Translations under genes and position numbers: made by a program
In this document: piece after piece, positions 11,401-18,053 of the stretch
Numbering within the stretch: the first letter of the stretch is position 1
How the letters are laid out: each line of letters begins with the position of its first letter
IMG/VR virus record: IMGVR_UViG_3300033142_001129
Span: 1-62,246 of that record
Origin: a virus
DNA length: 62,246 nt
Direction: 5' to 3' (one strand)
The notes under the pieces: generated by a model
The model's database searches: none
Seen by the model: only the letters and a program-made list of their open reading frames with translations
What the model was told of the DNA's origin: nothing

Positions 11401-13411
11401 CCTTTTGGCCAAGGATATCGCTAACAGCCTTCAGCTCGTCGGCAAGGACGGTAAGGTTGTCAACAACTTCTTTGCCCTTAATCTCTCTTTCTTGCCTTTT
11501 AAAGTCGGCAAGTAGTTCGGTGGGGGTTGAATCTTCTACAGGTTTGGTTATCTCTCGTATTCCGGGTGATACGGATTCTTGGTCTTCTTCGGTAGGTGAT
11601 TTCCGGGTTTGGTCCACCGGCTTGCGCTGAACAGTCTCTTGCTCATATCCTCGCTGAAGGTCAGATTCGGATCCCGGTTTAATAACCCGGACACGCCCTC
11701 GAATTTTCGGGAGTCTTTCTTCAATTTCTTGCTCAGTTTTTTTAGGTTTTCTTTCATAGCGTATTACCCCCTTAGCTTCAGTCTTAATATAATCCAATTT
11801 TTTGAATTTGTCAAACAAATTCTTGTCTAAAACCTCAGTTTTTCCTTTTTCATGTTTAAATACTTGAATAGAGTCCCGACCGTCCACATTATTATCAGAC
11901 ATTTCAAAGATAACGTTATGATTATCTTTGTATTCCTTAAACAACTGTCGAAACGTAGGAAGTGAATAATTATAGGCCTTTACAGAGGCACTCAATGGAA
12001 CTTTACGGCCAACAACTTCGCGACCTTCTGCCCGGGCTTCTTCTTCCTGGGCCATTTTACGCAATCTTACTCTAACCTGAGAAGTTTCCGCGTCAATGTC
12101 AGTAAAGCCAATGTGAGCTTCCCCACCTTGTTCAAGTACCTTTTCTATATATCCTTTTGCTTTTTCATAATTGCCTAAAAGCGAATCATAAGCTACATGG
12201 TGTCCCTTTTTTATGGCTCTATTTAAGATTACGCCTGAAATCTTTTTTGCTTCTTCGTGATATGCGACAGCTTCTTCGCCCTGGTCGTGGCCTAAATCAA
12301 CTTTTACCTGATCAGCATTAGGATCGACAAAAACTTTCAGGTCTATCCCCATATCAATAGAGCCGCTTGTTTTACCCGCACCAGGGAGCCCACCCGTTAA
12401 AACGATAGTTTGTGTTTCTCCAAGGTCTTTAGCTGTGGGCTTGCCCTTTAAGTGAAGATTAAACAGCCGTCTTTTCTCTTGCCGGGTAATTTTGACCGGT
12501 GCCAACTCGGTTGCAAGCTCTATTTCCTCGATAACAGCGTCAAGGATCTCGTTTAATTCGCCAAGTTTGGTCCGGCCAGTAACCTTTTCTATGGCTTTAA
12601 GGATAATATCTTTAAGCTGGCCCCATAGGGTTTGAGACTCATTTTTAACGCCTTTGGCTCCGATTGAATTCAACCAGTTAGCAAAGGTTTTATTGGTAAG
12701 ACCGTATGTTGCGAGCTCGTCAACTTTTGCTCTGCCGGTATCTATCTCTGTGAATATTTTTTTAACATATGTCGGGGCGGTATCAACGTGTGTTTTTAAT
12801 GTATCGTAAAATTCAACGAGGTCTTTATGGAGCGTTTCATAGGATCCGCTTTGTGTCTTGATAACGTTATTAATAAGAGCATGAATTGCCTCATGCGCGA
12901 GCGGCTGGTCAAATTTGTCGGCGGTTCTTTCTGCCTTTTCGAGTAGGCCCCTGTTAATAAATATTCTGTTCGTCCTGTTACTGTAAACTGCGATAGAAGT
13001 CGGCCTTGCCTTTATATTATTAACAACGCTGATCTTTACGTCGTATTTTTTAATGGCATTAAAAAGCGCTCCGTATTGTGTTGGAACTCCAACCTTGCCA
13101 AAAAAGGCTTCAACAAAATCTCCAACGGGAGATACAGTTTTAACCTCGTCCACCGTTTCATTGAAAGCTGTGAAAAAGTCGGCTTTCTTGACCGGCGCTA
13201 TCGGCTTGTCCGACATGTTCTTTCTGATAAACTCAATAATATCAACACGATCTTTTTGAGCCTCTGCCAGTTTTTCCCCGACAACCTTAAGCGCTGCCTT
13301 CCGATCTTCCATGCCTAATTCGACAAGATCATCGACCAGGCCGTTAATTTCGGTTCGTTCGTCCCTCGATATCTTAGCCAGTTTGAAACATTTATTAGAT
13401 ATCATCGTCAA
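2480..13411 (-). CDS. Giant polyvalent protein (DarB-like: peptidase, kinase, methylase, helicase)
   Basis: A 3643-residue polyvalent protein taking up about a sixth of the window. Modules in order: a zincin-like peptidase (HEAIH near residue 172), a zeta-toxin-like P-loop kinase (GLPGAGKTSG near 340), a low-complexity Pro/Gly/Thr linker (about 560-870), an N6-adenine DNA methylase (LEPAAGVGHFFG near 1022; SNFPFG near 1089, a variant of the NPPY-type motif), an SNF2/DEAH helicase (GVGTGKTGS near 1726, DEAHNYK near 1890, QRNGRIVRE near 2222), coiled linkers, and a C-terminal 1000 residues of the polyvalent-associated type with short hydrophobic stretches. Proteins of this kind (for example P1 DarB) are packaged and injected with DNA to block restriction. 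It ends the leftward virion block, which fits an internal virion protein. Start is TTG at 13411 or ATG at 13405, overlapping the preceding gene by 11-17 bases. Confidence 0.9.
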   Translation of the reverse strand: MTMISNKCFKLAKISRDERTEINGLVDDLVELGMEDRKAALKVVGEKLAEAQKDRVDIIEFIRKNMSDKPIAPVKKADFFTAFNETVDEVKTVSPVGDFVEAFFGKVGVPTQYGALFNAIKKYDVKISVVNNIKARPTSIAVYSNRTNRIFINRGLLEKAERTADKFDQPLAHEAIHALINNVIKTQSGSYETLHKDLVEFYDTLKTHVDTAPTYVKKIFTEIDTGRAKVDELATYGLTNKTFANWLNSIGAKGVKNESQTLWGQLKDIILKAIEKVTGRTKLGELNEILDAVIEEIELATELAPVKITRQEKRRLFNLHLKGKPTAKDLGETQTIVLTGGLPGAGKTSGSIDMGIDLKVFVDPNADQVKVDLGHDQGEEAVAYHEEAKKISGVILNRAIKKGHHVAYDSLLGNYEKAKGYIEKVLEQGGEAHIGFTDIDAETSQVRVRLRKMAQEEEARAEGREVVGRKVPLSASVKAYNYSLPTFRQLFKEYKDNHNVIFEMSDNNVDGRDSIQVFKHEKGKTEVLDKNLFDKFKKLDYIKTEAKGVIRYERKPKKTEQEIEERLPKIRGRVRVIKPGSESDLQRGYEQETVQRKPVDQTRKSPTEEDQESVSPGIREITKPVEDSTPTELLADFKRQEREIKGKEVVDNLTVLADELKAVSDILGQKGEFSTEFNPDKWEQIKPHLHKALKAAIAAGKSGSEFVKIMIDTLSLKGKVYIEKFIKEEMGKEATGGSIVEGVEGVGTVTTGIEEPEPGGIGDRESGELPGVGKPSAMATGKPPAGHPEAVSGRPGPAQTDIAPDSAEVVDTDIDTAPAGEDGTRPDRGSGVRKDSGAVGRPGKRSESTQEPGERAGTANLRDDDSLTKKEDQNHVIEAGDLMFPRGDVTKIKTNIKAIRLVKQLESENRNPTVEEKKALAQYVGWGAFAQKVFTRKYDNFLKNSSDIKKPENYFSRYGDDLKKYEEWKSKYGRHLHPRLNGLLTQEEWDSAAESTLNAHYTSRKVINSIWDIAEHFGFKGGTVLEPAAGVGHFFGLMPEAMRNNSALVGVELDTITGKILEKLYPQARIQITGFENAKGIPDNSADLVVSNFPFGKYPVYDKKHPDYSDWSIHNYFFARSIDSVRPGGLVIAITSRYTLDSTTNGNVKEYIANKADLIGAIRLPETAFKKDAGTEVVTDILIFRKKDNELQGLGKDFRITKEVKSGRAASDTVPINEYFVDHPEMVMGKHSKKGTMYGEKTYTLLPNKGDLAEQIKKAIETLPKDIAGEGSIVEEGEKEYADIGTKENILLEKDGKFRVVEDGILVEPKIYNTKGKLVKAIDNKGRESRARDYLKLKDTTIKIIDRMQQEDATDAEITKLRKQLNKDYDAFVSKNGNVGAPANSFLQKIDNDFPVVDALEDETVKQHTTKFKSGAKKGQERKVNIVSFTKSAIFAKRTIFPFREPKTADNVKDAIALSLIYKGKVNTQFIADLTGSTKEAVYKDVIDQELGYLNPENGMIETPENYLSGNVKKKLILVEQQASEKPEYKHNVKALKAVQPEELDIEFIYFKLGSSWLPNDLIQQFISTTMEVDTEVQQARTRETSAWKVSPRSRHDNAKNVNTWGTGRVKGHVLVQDALNLKRTKVYDSVQNPEGGMSKVLNAEATLAATEKQKEIQAEFLKWSKSHEKWGPDLAKIYNEEFNGYVLRTFDPPDVKYFPNASRERELRWLQKKAVARGLQESTLFSHGVGTGKTGSFVTLAMEMRRIGTARKPLIVVQNATIKQYAKSFHKLYPQARVLIPSDGQRKGKNRKKLLSQIATGDWDAVILPHSFFDGIADDAEREAAFVQEQLDEIEATVDEFEAAEGKGSLTVKQMKALKKRKQAHLEKLLNRRVDDALKFEQLGVDALLIDEAHNYKRSEFFTKMGQVKGIDQGSAQRSTSLLLKADYIRQKTGGKNIILATGTPISNTTAELWTMIRYIRPDLLEEYNATLFDDFAANFGDTTVALEETESGTFKSVERFNKYVNGPELLTMFHTASDVVLTQDAGLVLPKIKTGKPEMVVVERTNALSGFIEILRDTREHWEQLTGREKMRQRHVPLVLFGQARKAAVDLRLIDPQHYKDDPGSKLNTAIENIYQIYEDTAEDNSVQIAFLDIYQNSDKTFNAYHDIRDKLIAKGMKAKEIAIIGELKTDVQREAVFQRARDGKIRFIIGSTAKLGIGVNIQNKLIAAHHLDAPMRPMDIEQRNGRIVREKNENAEVQIFNYGVKNTLDSVMYDRLMKKQKFIDQMLNGDIDGRTFDEPLGEEQVSYAEMQAAFSGNPLLFTKNDLEIDLKNLRILKSSHERAVSSARRSVKSLKEIDIPNQKENLVRAEGVAKTIKSIFPTGKLETYTYKGEELTSKEFIKEFRKEWDNIKGKIEKSFKGISYSDYRARQKAGQDKVYFNTKVHGLDLKVTFEPLVWYNLNEVLKKPGTPITLNEDVLDDTMVELRHEGDLIIRRTTRGPGGLTTVINNSIEQRLAEPQKETDYIKELEIELAEHQTLADKKFGKGQEIADKEQQLSEIEDQLNDLSRVREDVTEEVATERQVDRDNMLKSIGLKETDIEEAETPVMETPVETPRPEPSQYYVNVRGEFETAPDNAKKVDVVPDDWTGEPIEAFISRAEDDKEWTVTEATTGQQLANGTIKKQAIDLARSKIDQAGPEKMKENIAYGMEKGGRSPWAADDLDSMIDEEDLDQDIKDLLNRHMPEAKKGLKKLKDPSHKKIHRESKGLFKYAQDRFGKGFVDKDMKWYDRTFNNPYWAGKKFWFMKDAVGVEIKAAETRSTELFNDYEGDLGELQDEYGKWSKAQKKELQDLIWKWDDRRMPKKAVPTDWNKPAEQGEDIEIDPEHYREVKAFLEKSRVNPAVIQGFITIRKKLDEKFVDIDRTMRIEDLDSSKIREYRANINKANNYFPHRRTGSGYIQIFNKEKEIVVFREHFSLTKDRILPINRKASARAEQWLKDAVAKGKLKGSVSDYRISDPGPLKELPDEVFFQIPIEGIQQVVSSAGKDLATSRVQYEADRLYNKEGKTRKEALDLARRRLTADMEDALSKAVADTFKARGWGKHGIHRKNIPGHEKEDIFGILFDYLSGYAGFKTKITRTKAHHEILVNVDAKKYPAGYKHLSKYVKDMLANQDKTDRAVDTLRGIFFVKYLGFVIKSGMVNLTQNVVMAAPMLGLHTKGAHRKLSKAMVDTRRALTSKNAWFGKEVDYKHITKNEQQALHEMVESGATMDLFLRELKGNMPGVGIGKHFKKVIDKSGIFMQVAEKFNRASTGLAAYRVGVKEKGMSHDDAVAFAKTVVYDSHFLYGKANMPTGMRGGDAQKIARAAYTFRSFSHNYLLAMRHLFFNQRGGKKAFARSLRNLFLMGGLTSLPFFKVFTDILFAAIGEDDEDALTMARKMVPDQWMKDLIVYGLPGVVGADFSGSLSIEVPKNVYDIIGVPYAAYEDSINMYKSLKSGNYYRAAAETPFTPLSVRNAMRGLELYTIGHRTRSGRDINAVGKAGPRKITTKEFVQKSFVGLQPTSVSKGFASYRATKKMQTSISEKRRSFADRFVNALRREDYKATQAIMQEIAKWNEKAAKVNRPHRIIDIEGMIESRMKPGFNNIPENQRWKALEIQKQWE

Positions 13412-13625
13412 ATATTCCCGCGATAAAAGATTGAATTATAGTTTCAAGCATTTCCACATCTTCCCGGAGGATCTTTGCCTTTTCCGCAAGATAGGCCCCG
13501 CCGTCTTTGGCTGTCTTTTTAACGGCCTCAACTATTCCGCCCAACGTTCCAAGGCCAAAGGCCATTTGCTTACTTGCGCTAAAGCCTAAACCCTGGCCGG
13601 GTTGCAAATTAAACACTGTTTGCAA
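13395..13625 (-). CDS. Small virion-block protein, unknown
   Basis: A 76-residue protein with a glycine-rich N-terminal third (LQPGQGLGFSASKQMAFGLGTLGG) and a lysine/glutamate-rich helix likely to form a coiled coil. No family recognised. It overlaps the gene upstream by 17 bases and the giant polyvalent gene downstream by about 17, so it is translationally coupled to both and is probably a minor structural or injected component. Confidence 0.6.
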   Translation of the reverse strand: MQTVFNLQPGQGLGFSASKQMAFGLGTLGGIVEAVKKTAKDGGAYLAEKAKILREDVEMLETIIQSFIAGIFDDDI

Positions 13626-14217
13626 GCTCCTGGGCCAAAATGCCCGCCGTTAAGTCTGAGATATCGGCGCCGTCTTTATCCTTCATTTCTTTGTTTAAAA
13701 TGGGCGTTATATCGTCTGCAGGATCATAAATAATCAGCTCCCATGTAGATCCGTTTTTAACCAGAGCCTTTTTGCCGTCAATTACATCTTTCAGGTAATC
13801 GGTATCTAAAACCATTAGTTGATCATGTTCCTCTGTGGTCAGCCCGCTGCCGACGGAAATAGTCTGCTTACCTACTGAATTGTTGCTTAATATGCTAATC
13901 CCGTTTGACGGGATATAAACATCAATCAAGTTGTTATCGTAGTCAGTTAGAATCACATTATAATTATTGCCTGTAAAATCAAACGTGTATCCGTTTATAA
14001 TTTCCACGGACGGCGTTTTCGCTATCCCGGATAATGTGACAGTCTCGTACCAATTAGCTATTCGTAAGGCCCATAGCCCATCCGTGAACGACCACTCCAA
14101 ACGCCTGAGTTCTTTGTGTACGTCCACCAGGCTAAGGGCATAATTATTACCACTCAAAAAAGCTAAATCGCTTTGAGGAATGGTAAATATCTTAGATACC
14201 CAATCAACTGAGTACAT
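13609..14217 (-). CDS. Tail-associated structural protein, unknown family
   Basis: A 202-residue protein whose N-terminus (VDWVSKIFTIPQSDLAFL) and repeated beta-type segments resemble small tail or appendage proteins that sit next to fibre genes; the C-terminal 70 residues contain TTEEHDQLMVLDTDYLKDVIDGKK, a helical connector-type region. It starts one base inside the stop of the 580-residue gene before it. I assign it to the tail apparatus from position and composition only. Confidence 0.6.
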   Translation of the reverse strand: MYSVDWVSKIFTIPQSDLAFLSGNNYALSLVDVHKELRRLEWSFTDGLWALRIANWYETVTLSGIAKTPSVEIINGYTFDFTGNNYNVILTDYDNNLIDVYIPSNGISILSNNSVGKQTISVGSGLTTEEHDQLMVLDTDYLKDVIDGKKALVKNGSTWELIIYDPADDITPILNKEMKDKDGADISDLTAGILAQELANSV

Positions 14218-15959
14218 TAAACCTCGGCTTCCATCGTGCCAGAGAAGCTAAACCCTCCGGATCCAATCGTTCCAGATATAGCGATAAACTTATCAACCCC
14301 GGAAGCATCACCGTGGCGAATCCAGCCAACAACATCAATATCAGACGAATACACCAGGGAGTTTGAAAGCGATTTTGTGGTCCCGCCGCCTGTCATTGCG
14401 TCATAAAAGATGCAGTGAAAGCCTGGATCGCTTGCGACAATTGCATCATCAGTAACAGTTCCAACTAAATTGAATGTATCGGTACCGGAAGACCATGAAT
14501 CATACTCATAAAACTTATAGGTCGAGGTCCCATCTTTCAGTACGCCGAACCATCCTGTTTGTGGAGTATCCGGCGAAATGGTTTCATTAACCCGAATTAC
14601 TGCCGAGGTAACAATCTCACCGACACAGGTATAAACCGTATAGTCTGGCGCATTAAGAACAGCATCTTTAGGCGCAAGAAGTACATGCAGGGTGTCCGCT
14701 GCGTCCAGAGCCTCAACGGTCCCCTGTATGGCCACATTGTTTGGAGGCGTAACCGTATTACCGTCTAAATCTTTAAATGAATCTACCGAGCCGATCTCGT
14801 TAGAGTCAAAACCGATACCATACGCACCGATCCAGGCACCTGTAAACTGAGCCAGGTGATTAGGGTTGGTAGTAAGTTTAACAGCATCGGCGTCAAGTAC
14901 CGCTGTGGCTGAACCGTTACCGGTGATGGTTAAACCGCTGGCAGGGGGCACCCCTGTATTCAAGTGCAGAATATAACGAGCCGTAGAGCCACCCGCTAAG
15001 GCGTCAACGCCAACTAAGTTGCCAGTACCCGCCGTTGCGCCTGTACCCCAGGAGCATGTTTCATTTTGAACGTGGGTGCCTGCACCCGACACAATCGAAC
15101 AGTCATAAACGCGCCCGGTCCATAAATCTCCATCGACGCCATAGAGTGTGTCAGTGGATCCGTCAACAAGGATAGCTTTAACAAACTCATATAAGGCTTT
15201 TTTAGATGATTGCGGAGAATACGACCACTCGCCCAAAAAGGGCTTGTTCCCGTTTCCGTCAAGATCAAGGAGGTTGTACCCTTCTGATTTAGAAATCCCG
15301 TATGCCTGTACGGTACCTAATACAGTGGTATTTTGTGGATCATCTTCTGTAATAATAGAGGCAACCGATTCACCTAAAGCCAGCCCTGTTTCCCACACTG
15401 CGTAAGTTTCCAGCCAGGTAGAGGCTTTAACATTAATCAATAAATTATCAATATCCACACCCGTATCGCGGCCCTTAACCATGATACGCAATAGAATATT
15501 AGAGGCCGTTTGATTCTTGCCTGTACCCCAATGTGAAGTCAGCTCGACATTATCCTGGATGATTTTCAGCGGGATGGGTGTCGAATTAGAACCGTAAACA
15601 ATTACACCGTAATAGATATCATCGCCGTCATTTTGGGACACTGAGCCGCCGAAATGCTGCTCCATGACCGTATCCGTCACCGTGTAGTTGATACCATAGT
15701 CGGTCGTGTGATCGTTCAGTGTAACAATCTTGCCCAACGCTTCTTCCTTTGACGGGTTAGGGAAAGACAGGTTGACTTCATCATCACCGGAAATTATAAA
15801 ATCCCAAGCCAGCTTTTGCAAAGCTCGGTTGATCCACTTAACGTGAAACGTATGAGTCCCTGTAACAAAGGTTATCGCCCCCGATGCTGCCACTTTGTAT
15901 TGTGCGAGCCAGGCTGCGATTGCTGTTGCGCTGTCAGCATCAGTATCATAAATAGACAT
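14217..15959 (-). CDS. Putative tail fibre or appendage protein
   Basis: A 580-residue beta-rich protein with many Gly, Thr, Asp and Ser and no membrane segment, the composition of a tail fibre or appendage. Its last 45 residues (DVVGWIRHG followed by SGTIGSGGFSFSG) match the C-terminal end of the neighbouring 556-residue protein (DIVGWARE followed by SGEITSSGFSL), so the two share a C-terminal domain on different bodies. That pattern is usual for proteins with a common assembly, attachment or tip module. A good ribosome binding site (AAGGAGAATTAA) precedes the ATG. Role in receptor contact is inferred. Confidence 0.7.
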   Translation of the reverse strand: MSIYDTDADSATAIAAWLAQYKVAASGAITFVTGTHTFHVKWINRALQKLAWDFIISGDDEVNLSFPNPSKEEALGKIVTLNDHTTDYGINYTVTDTVMEQHFGGSVSQNDGDDIYYGVIVYGSNSTPIPLKIIQDNVELTSHWGTGKNQTASNILLRIMVKGRDTGVDIDNLLINVKASTWLETYAVWETGLALGESVASIITEDDPQNTTVLGTVQAYGISKSEGYNLLDLDGNGNKPFLGEWSYSPQSSKKALYEFVKAILVDGSTDTLYGVDGDLWTGRVYDCSIVSGAGTHVQNETCSWGTGATAGTGNLVGVDALAGGSTARYILHLNTGVPPASGLTITGNGSATAVLDADAVKLTTNPNHLAQFTGAWIGAYGIGFDSNEIGSVDSFKDLDGNTVTPPNNVAIQGTVEALDAADTLHVLLAPKDAVLNAPDYTVYTCVGEIVTSAVIRVNETISPDTPQTGWFGVLKDGTSTYKFYEYDSWSSGTDTFNLVGTVTDDAIVASDPGFHCIFYDAMTGGGTTKSLSNSLVYSSDIDVVGWIRHGDASGVDKFIAISGTIGSGGFSFSGTMEAEV

Positions 15960-15973
15960 TTAATTCTCCTTTT

Positions 15974-17644
15974 CTAAATTGGTTTTAATCTTATTGTTAA
16001 ACTGAACCCTGAAGATGTTATCTCGCCACTAAAATTCTGCTGCACAAAATCAGGAGCCGATATATTAAATTCTCTTGCCCATCCGACTATATCAACGGGC
16101 GTCGCGCCGCTGTATGTTGTTGCCGCTATCCCACTGGCATTGCAGGCTATACTTAATATAGGGCTCTTGTCTGAGTCTAACATTACGCGCACTCGACAAG
16201 TTGTGCCAATCGGTAGCCCCGTATCATCATTAAGCACCGTTACGGATACCGGGACAGCTCCGACGAATAAAGTATCTGCATTTGTCCCTGTGTTATTGGC
16301 TGTTGACGGGTTCGATTCGTTGGCTTTATTAAGAACTAACACTTCGGTCGCTGTTCCTGTTCCCCCTGCATCTGTGCCTGTTGCTACGAACTTTGTCCCT
16401 ATATTATTGTCGGCTGCTCCAATCGTGGTGAAATCTGAGCCGCTTACTGTTAAAATCTTATATCCTCGATCAATGACAAAATTGGTATCTGTAATTGTTG
16501 CAGCATTGTCGGAGTTTAAAACGTCATAATCGTTATTGTCAAAAGTGTCACCATCTGAGCCATAAGAACCAACGGCGTCATATTCAATCGCCGCTGGATC
16601 GTTTGTGACGTCGGTATTGTTTACATAGATATTATTTTTAAAGTTGGTTACTACCGCCGGGGCAAGTACAGCCGCTAAGGTCCCGGTATAACCACCAATA
16701 GTATTGTTTTGAAAAATAGATAGTCCTGGTGTTATTTGCCCGCAATTATTAAAGACATTACTTGTTATATTTTCGCCTGCCGCAAATATAGCAGAGCTGG
16801 CCTTTTCGAATTGAACGCCTGTTAAATCAAAACTGTTAAGGTTCGTGTCGCTGGCATCGATGAAGAAGTCCTGCGCTGCTGCTGCTCCATAAGAGCCACC
16901 AGCTATATCGATATTACAGGCACTTCCCTCGAAAGTAACGCCATACAGGGTTGAATTAACAGGCAAATCTTTAAACTGGACTTTTTGCCCGGACGCAAAA
17001 TATGTTGTAGTTGCGCCGTTACCGACTATGACGGCCCCTGCGAAAAAATATATATCGTCTATTCTTGTTACAATCCCAAAGGCATCAACCAAATCAAGAT
17101 CCGCAACATGACTCCAATCAATGTCGTCCCCACTTGTGCCGCCTGTGACAGTGTACCCGTCGCCATAGGTCCACGCATCTAACCATAAATTAGTCGCGTT
17201 TTTGGGCCGGGTATGAACATTCATTCTGATACCGATTCTTGTGATAGTCGAATGAACGGCTCCATTATCTTCTGTGGGTGTCGAGGTAGTATCAACAACA
17301 AATTGTTTCCATCCACCGCCGTAAGTATCTGCGCCGCCCACTGTCCAATAGTCCTCGTTAGTTCCATCAGAGACAAAAATCTGTATCCCGTCAAGAGCTT
17401 CACTCTGTAAATACGCAGTTATGGTGTTGTTCATCCAGAGTCTTAGATGTTCCCCGCCCGACAAATCCCAGGAACCATCAACCCATACCTCTTGTGAGGC
17501 GCTGGGAGTGAAAATGCAGGCAACGGAATTGTCGCCCTGGACCTTATTATCCGCCTCTAAAACGAACGTGTCACCGTCCCACTGTGCGGTTGATTCAGCG
17601 TTATCGATAACCGTAGGCTTATTTGTCAATACTGCTATGGCCAT
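15974..17644 (-). CDS. Putative beta-helical tail protein
   Basis: A 556-residue protein. After an N-terminal jelly-roll-like region (about 1-190) it has short repeated turns rich in Asn, Asp, Gly and Thr (FKNNIYVNN, FDNNDYDVLNS, NNTIGGY) that read like the rungs of a right-handed parallel beta-helix, as in tailspikes. The C-terminal 60 residues share the GWxR...SGxIxSxGFS module of the next gene. It lacks obvious catalytic motifs that I could name. Probable adsorption or depolymerase component; the enzyme activity, if any, cannot be told from sequence alone. Confidence 0.7.
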   Translation of the reverse strand: MAIAVLTNKPTVIDNAESTAQWDGDTFVLEADNKVQGDNSVACIFTPSASQEVWVDGSWDLSGGEHLRLWMNNTITAYLQSEALDGIQIFVSDGTNEDYWTVGGADTYGGGWKQFVVDTTSTPTEDNGAVHSTITRIGIRMNVHTRPKNATNLWLDAWTYGDGYTVTGGTSGDDIDWSHVADLDLVDAFGIVTRIDDIYFFAGAVIVGNGATTTYFASGQKVQFKDLPVNSTLYGVTFEGSACNIDIAGGSYGAAAAQDFFIDASDTNLNSFDLTGVQFEKASSAIFAAGENITSNVFNNCGQITPGLSIFQNNTIGGYTGTLAAVLAPAVVTNFKNNIYVNNTDVTNDPAAIEYDAVGSYGSDGDTFDNNDYDVLNSDNAATITDTNFVIDRGYKILTVSGSDFTTIGAADNNIGTKFVATGTDAGGTGTATEVLVLNKANESNPSTANNTGTNADTLFVGAVPVSVTVLNDDTGLPIGTTCRVRVMLDSDKSPILSIACNASGIAATTYSGATPVDIVGWAREFNISAPDFVQQNFSGEITSSGFSLTIRLKPI

Positions 17645-17648
17645 TTAT

Positions 17649-18053
17649 TTATAATTCCTCAACCACAATCTGTTTAATGTAATTATACCTATCCCTGATT
17701 GTGGTAAATCTCCATTTGCGCTTTTTAGGGTTTCCAACTGCTACCGGCGCCAATTGCGTTACCGGTTCCGGAGTTTTATTTAGATCTTCCTGTATGGCCT
17801 GTACGATCTGTGCAACCGTAGCGGTTGATTCAGACATTTTATCTGCTGAAACTGCGAGGCTTTGGGCCATATCTATTACAACGTTTGCAGACTTCAACAT
17901 AACGCCCGATGTCAGGTCCGGCTTTTTCTCCTGGACTATAACCGGCTTTTTCGGTTTTGTTTTTATGCTGCTCTTATTCCTTGTTACTTCAAGGCCTTTC
18001 TTTTCAACCTTCTTCTTAAGAGCCGCTTGCGACATTCGTTTCATTAAATACAA
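17649..18053 (-). CDS. Small Lys-rich virion-block protein
   Basis: A 134-residue protein with a strongly basic N-terminal third (KKKVEKKGLEV, KTKPKKPV), a central helical region with heptad-like spacing (MAQSLAVSADKMSESTATVAQIVQAI) and a C-terminal RWRFTTIRDRYNYIKQIVVEEL-type segment. Its start overlaps the end of the 1107-residue gene by ten bases. No family recognised; it probably acts as a small adaptor or DNA-contacting component in the virion. Confidence 0.6.
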   Translation of the reverse strand: MYLMKRMSQAALKKKVEKKGLEVTRNKSSIKTKPKKPVIVQEKKPDLTSGVMLKSANVVIDMAQSLAVSADKMSESTATVAQIVQAIQEDLNKTPEPVTQLAPVAVGNPKKRKWRFTTIRDRYNYIKQIVVEEL

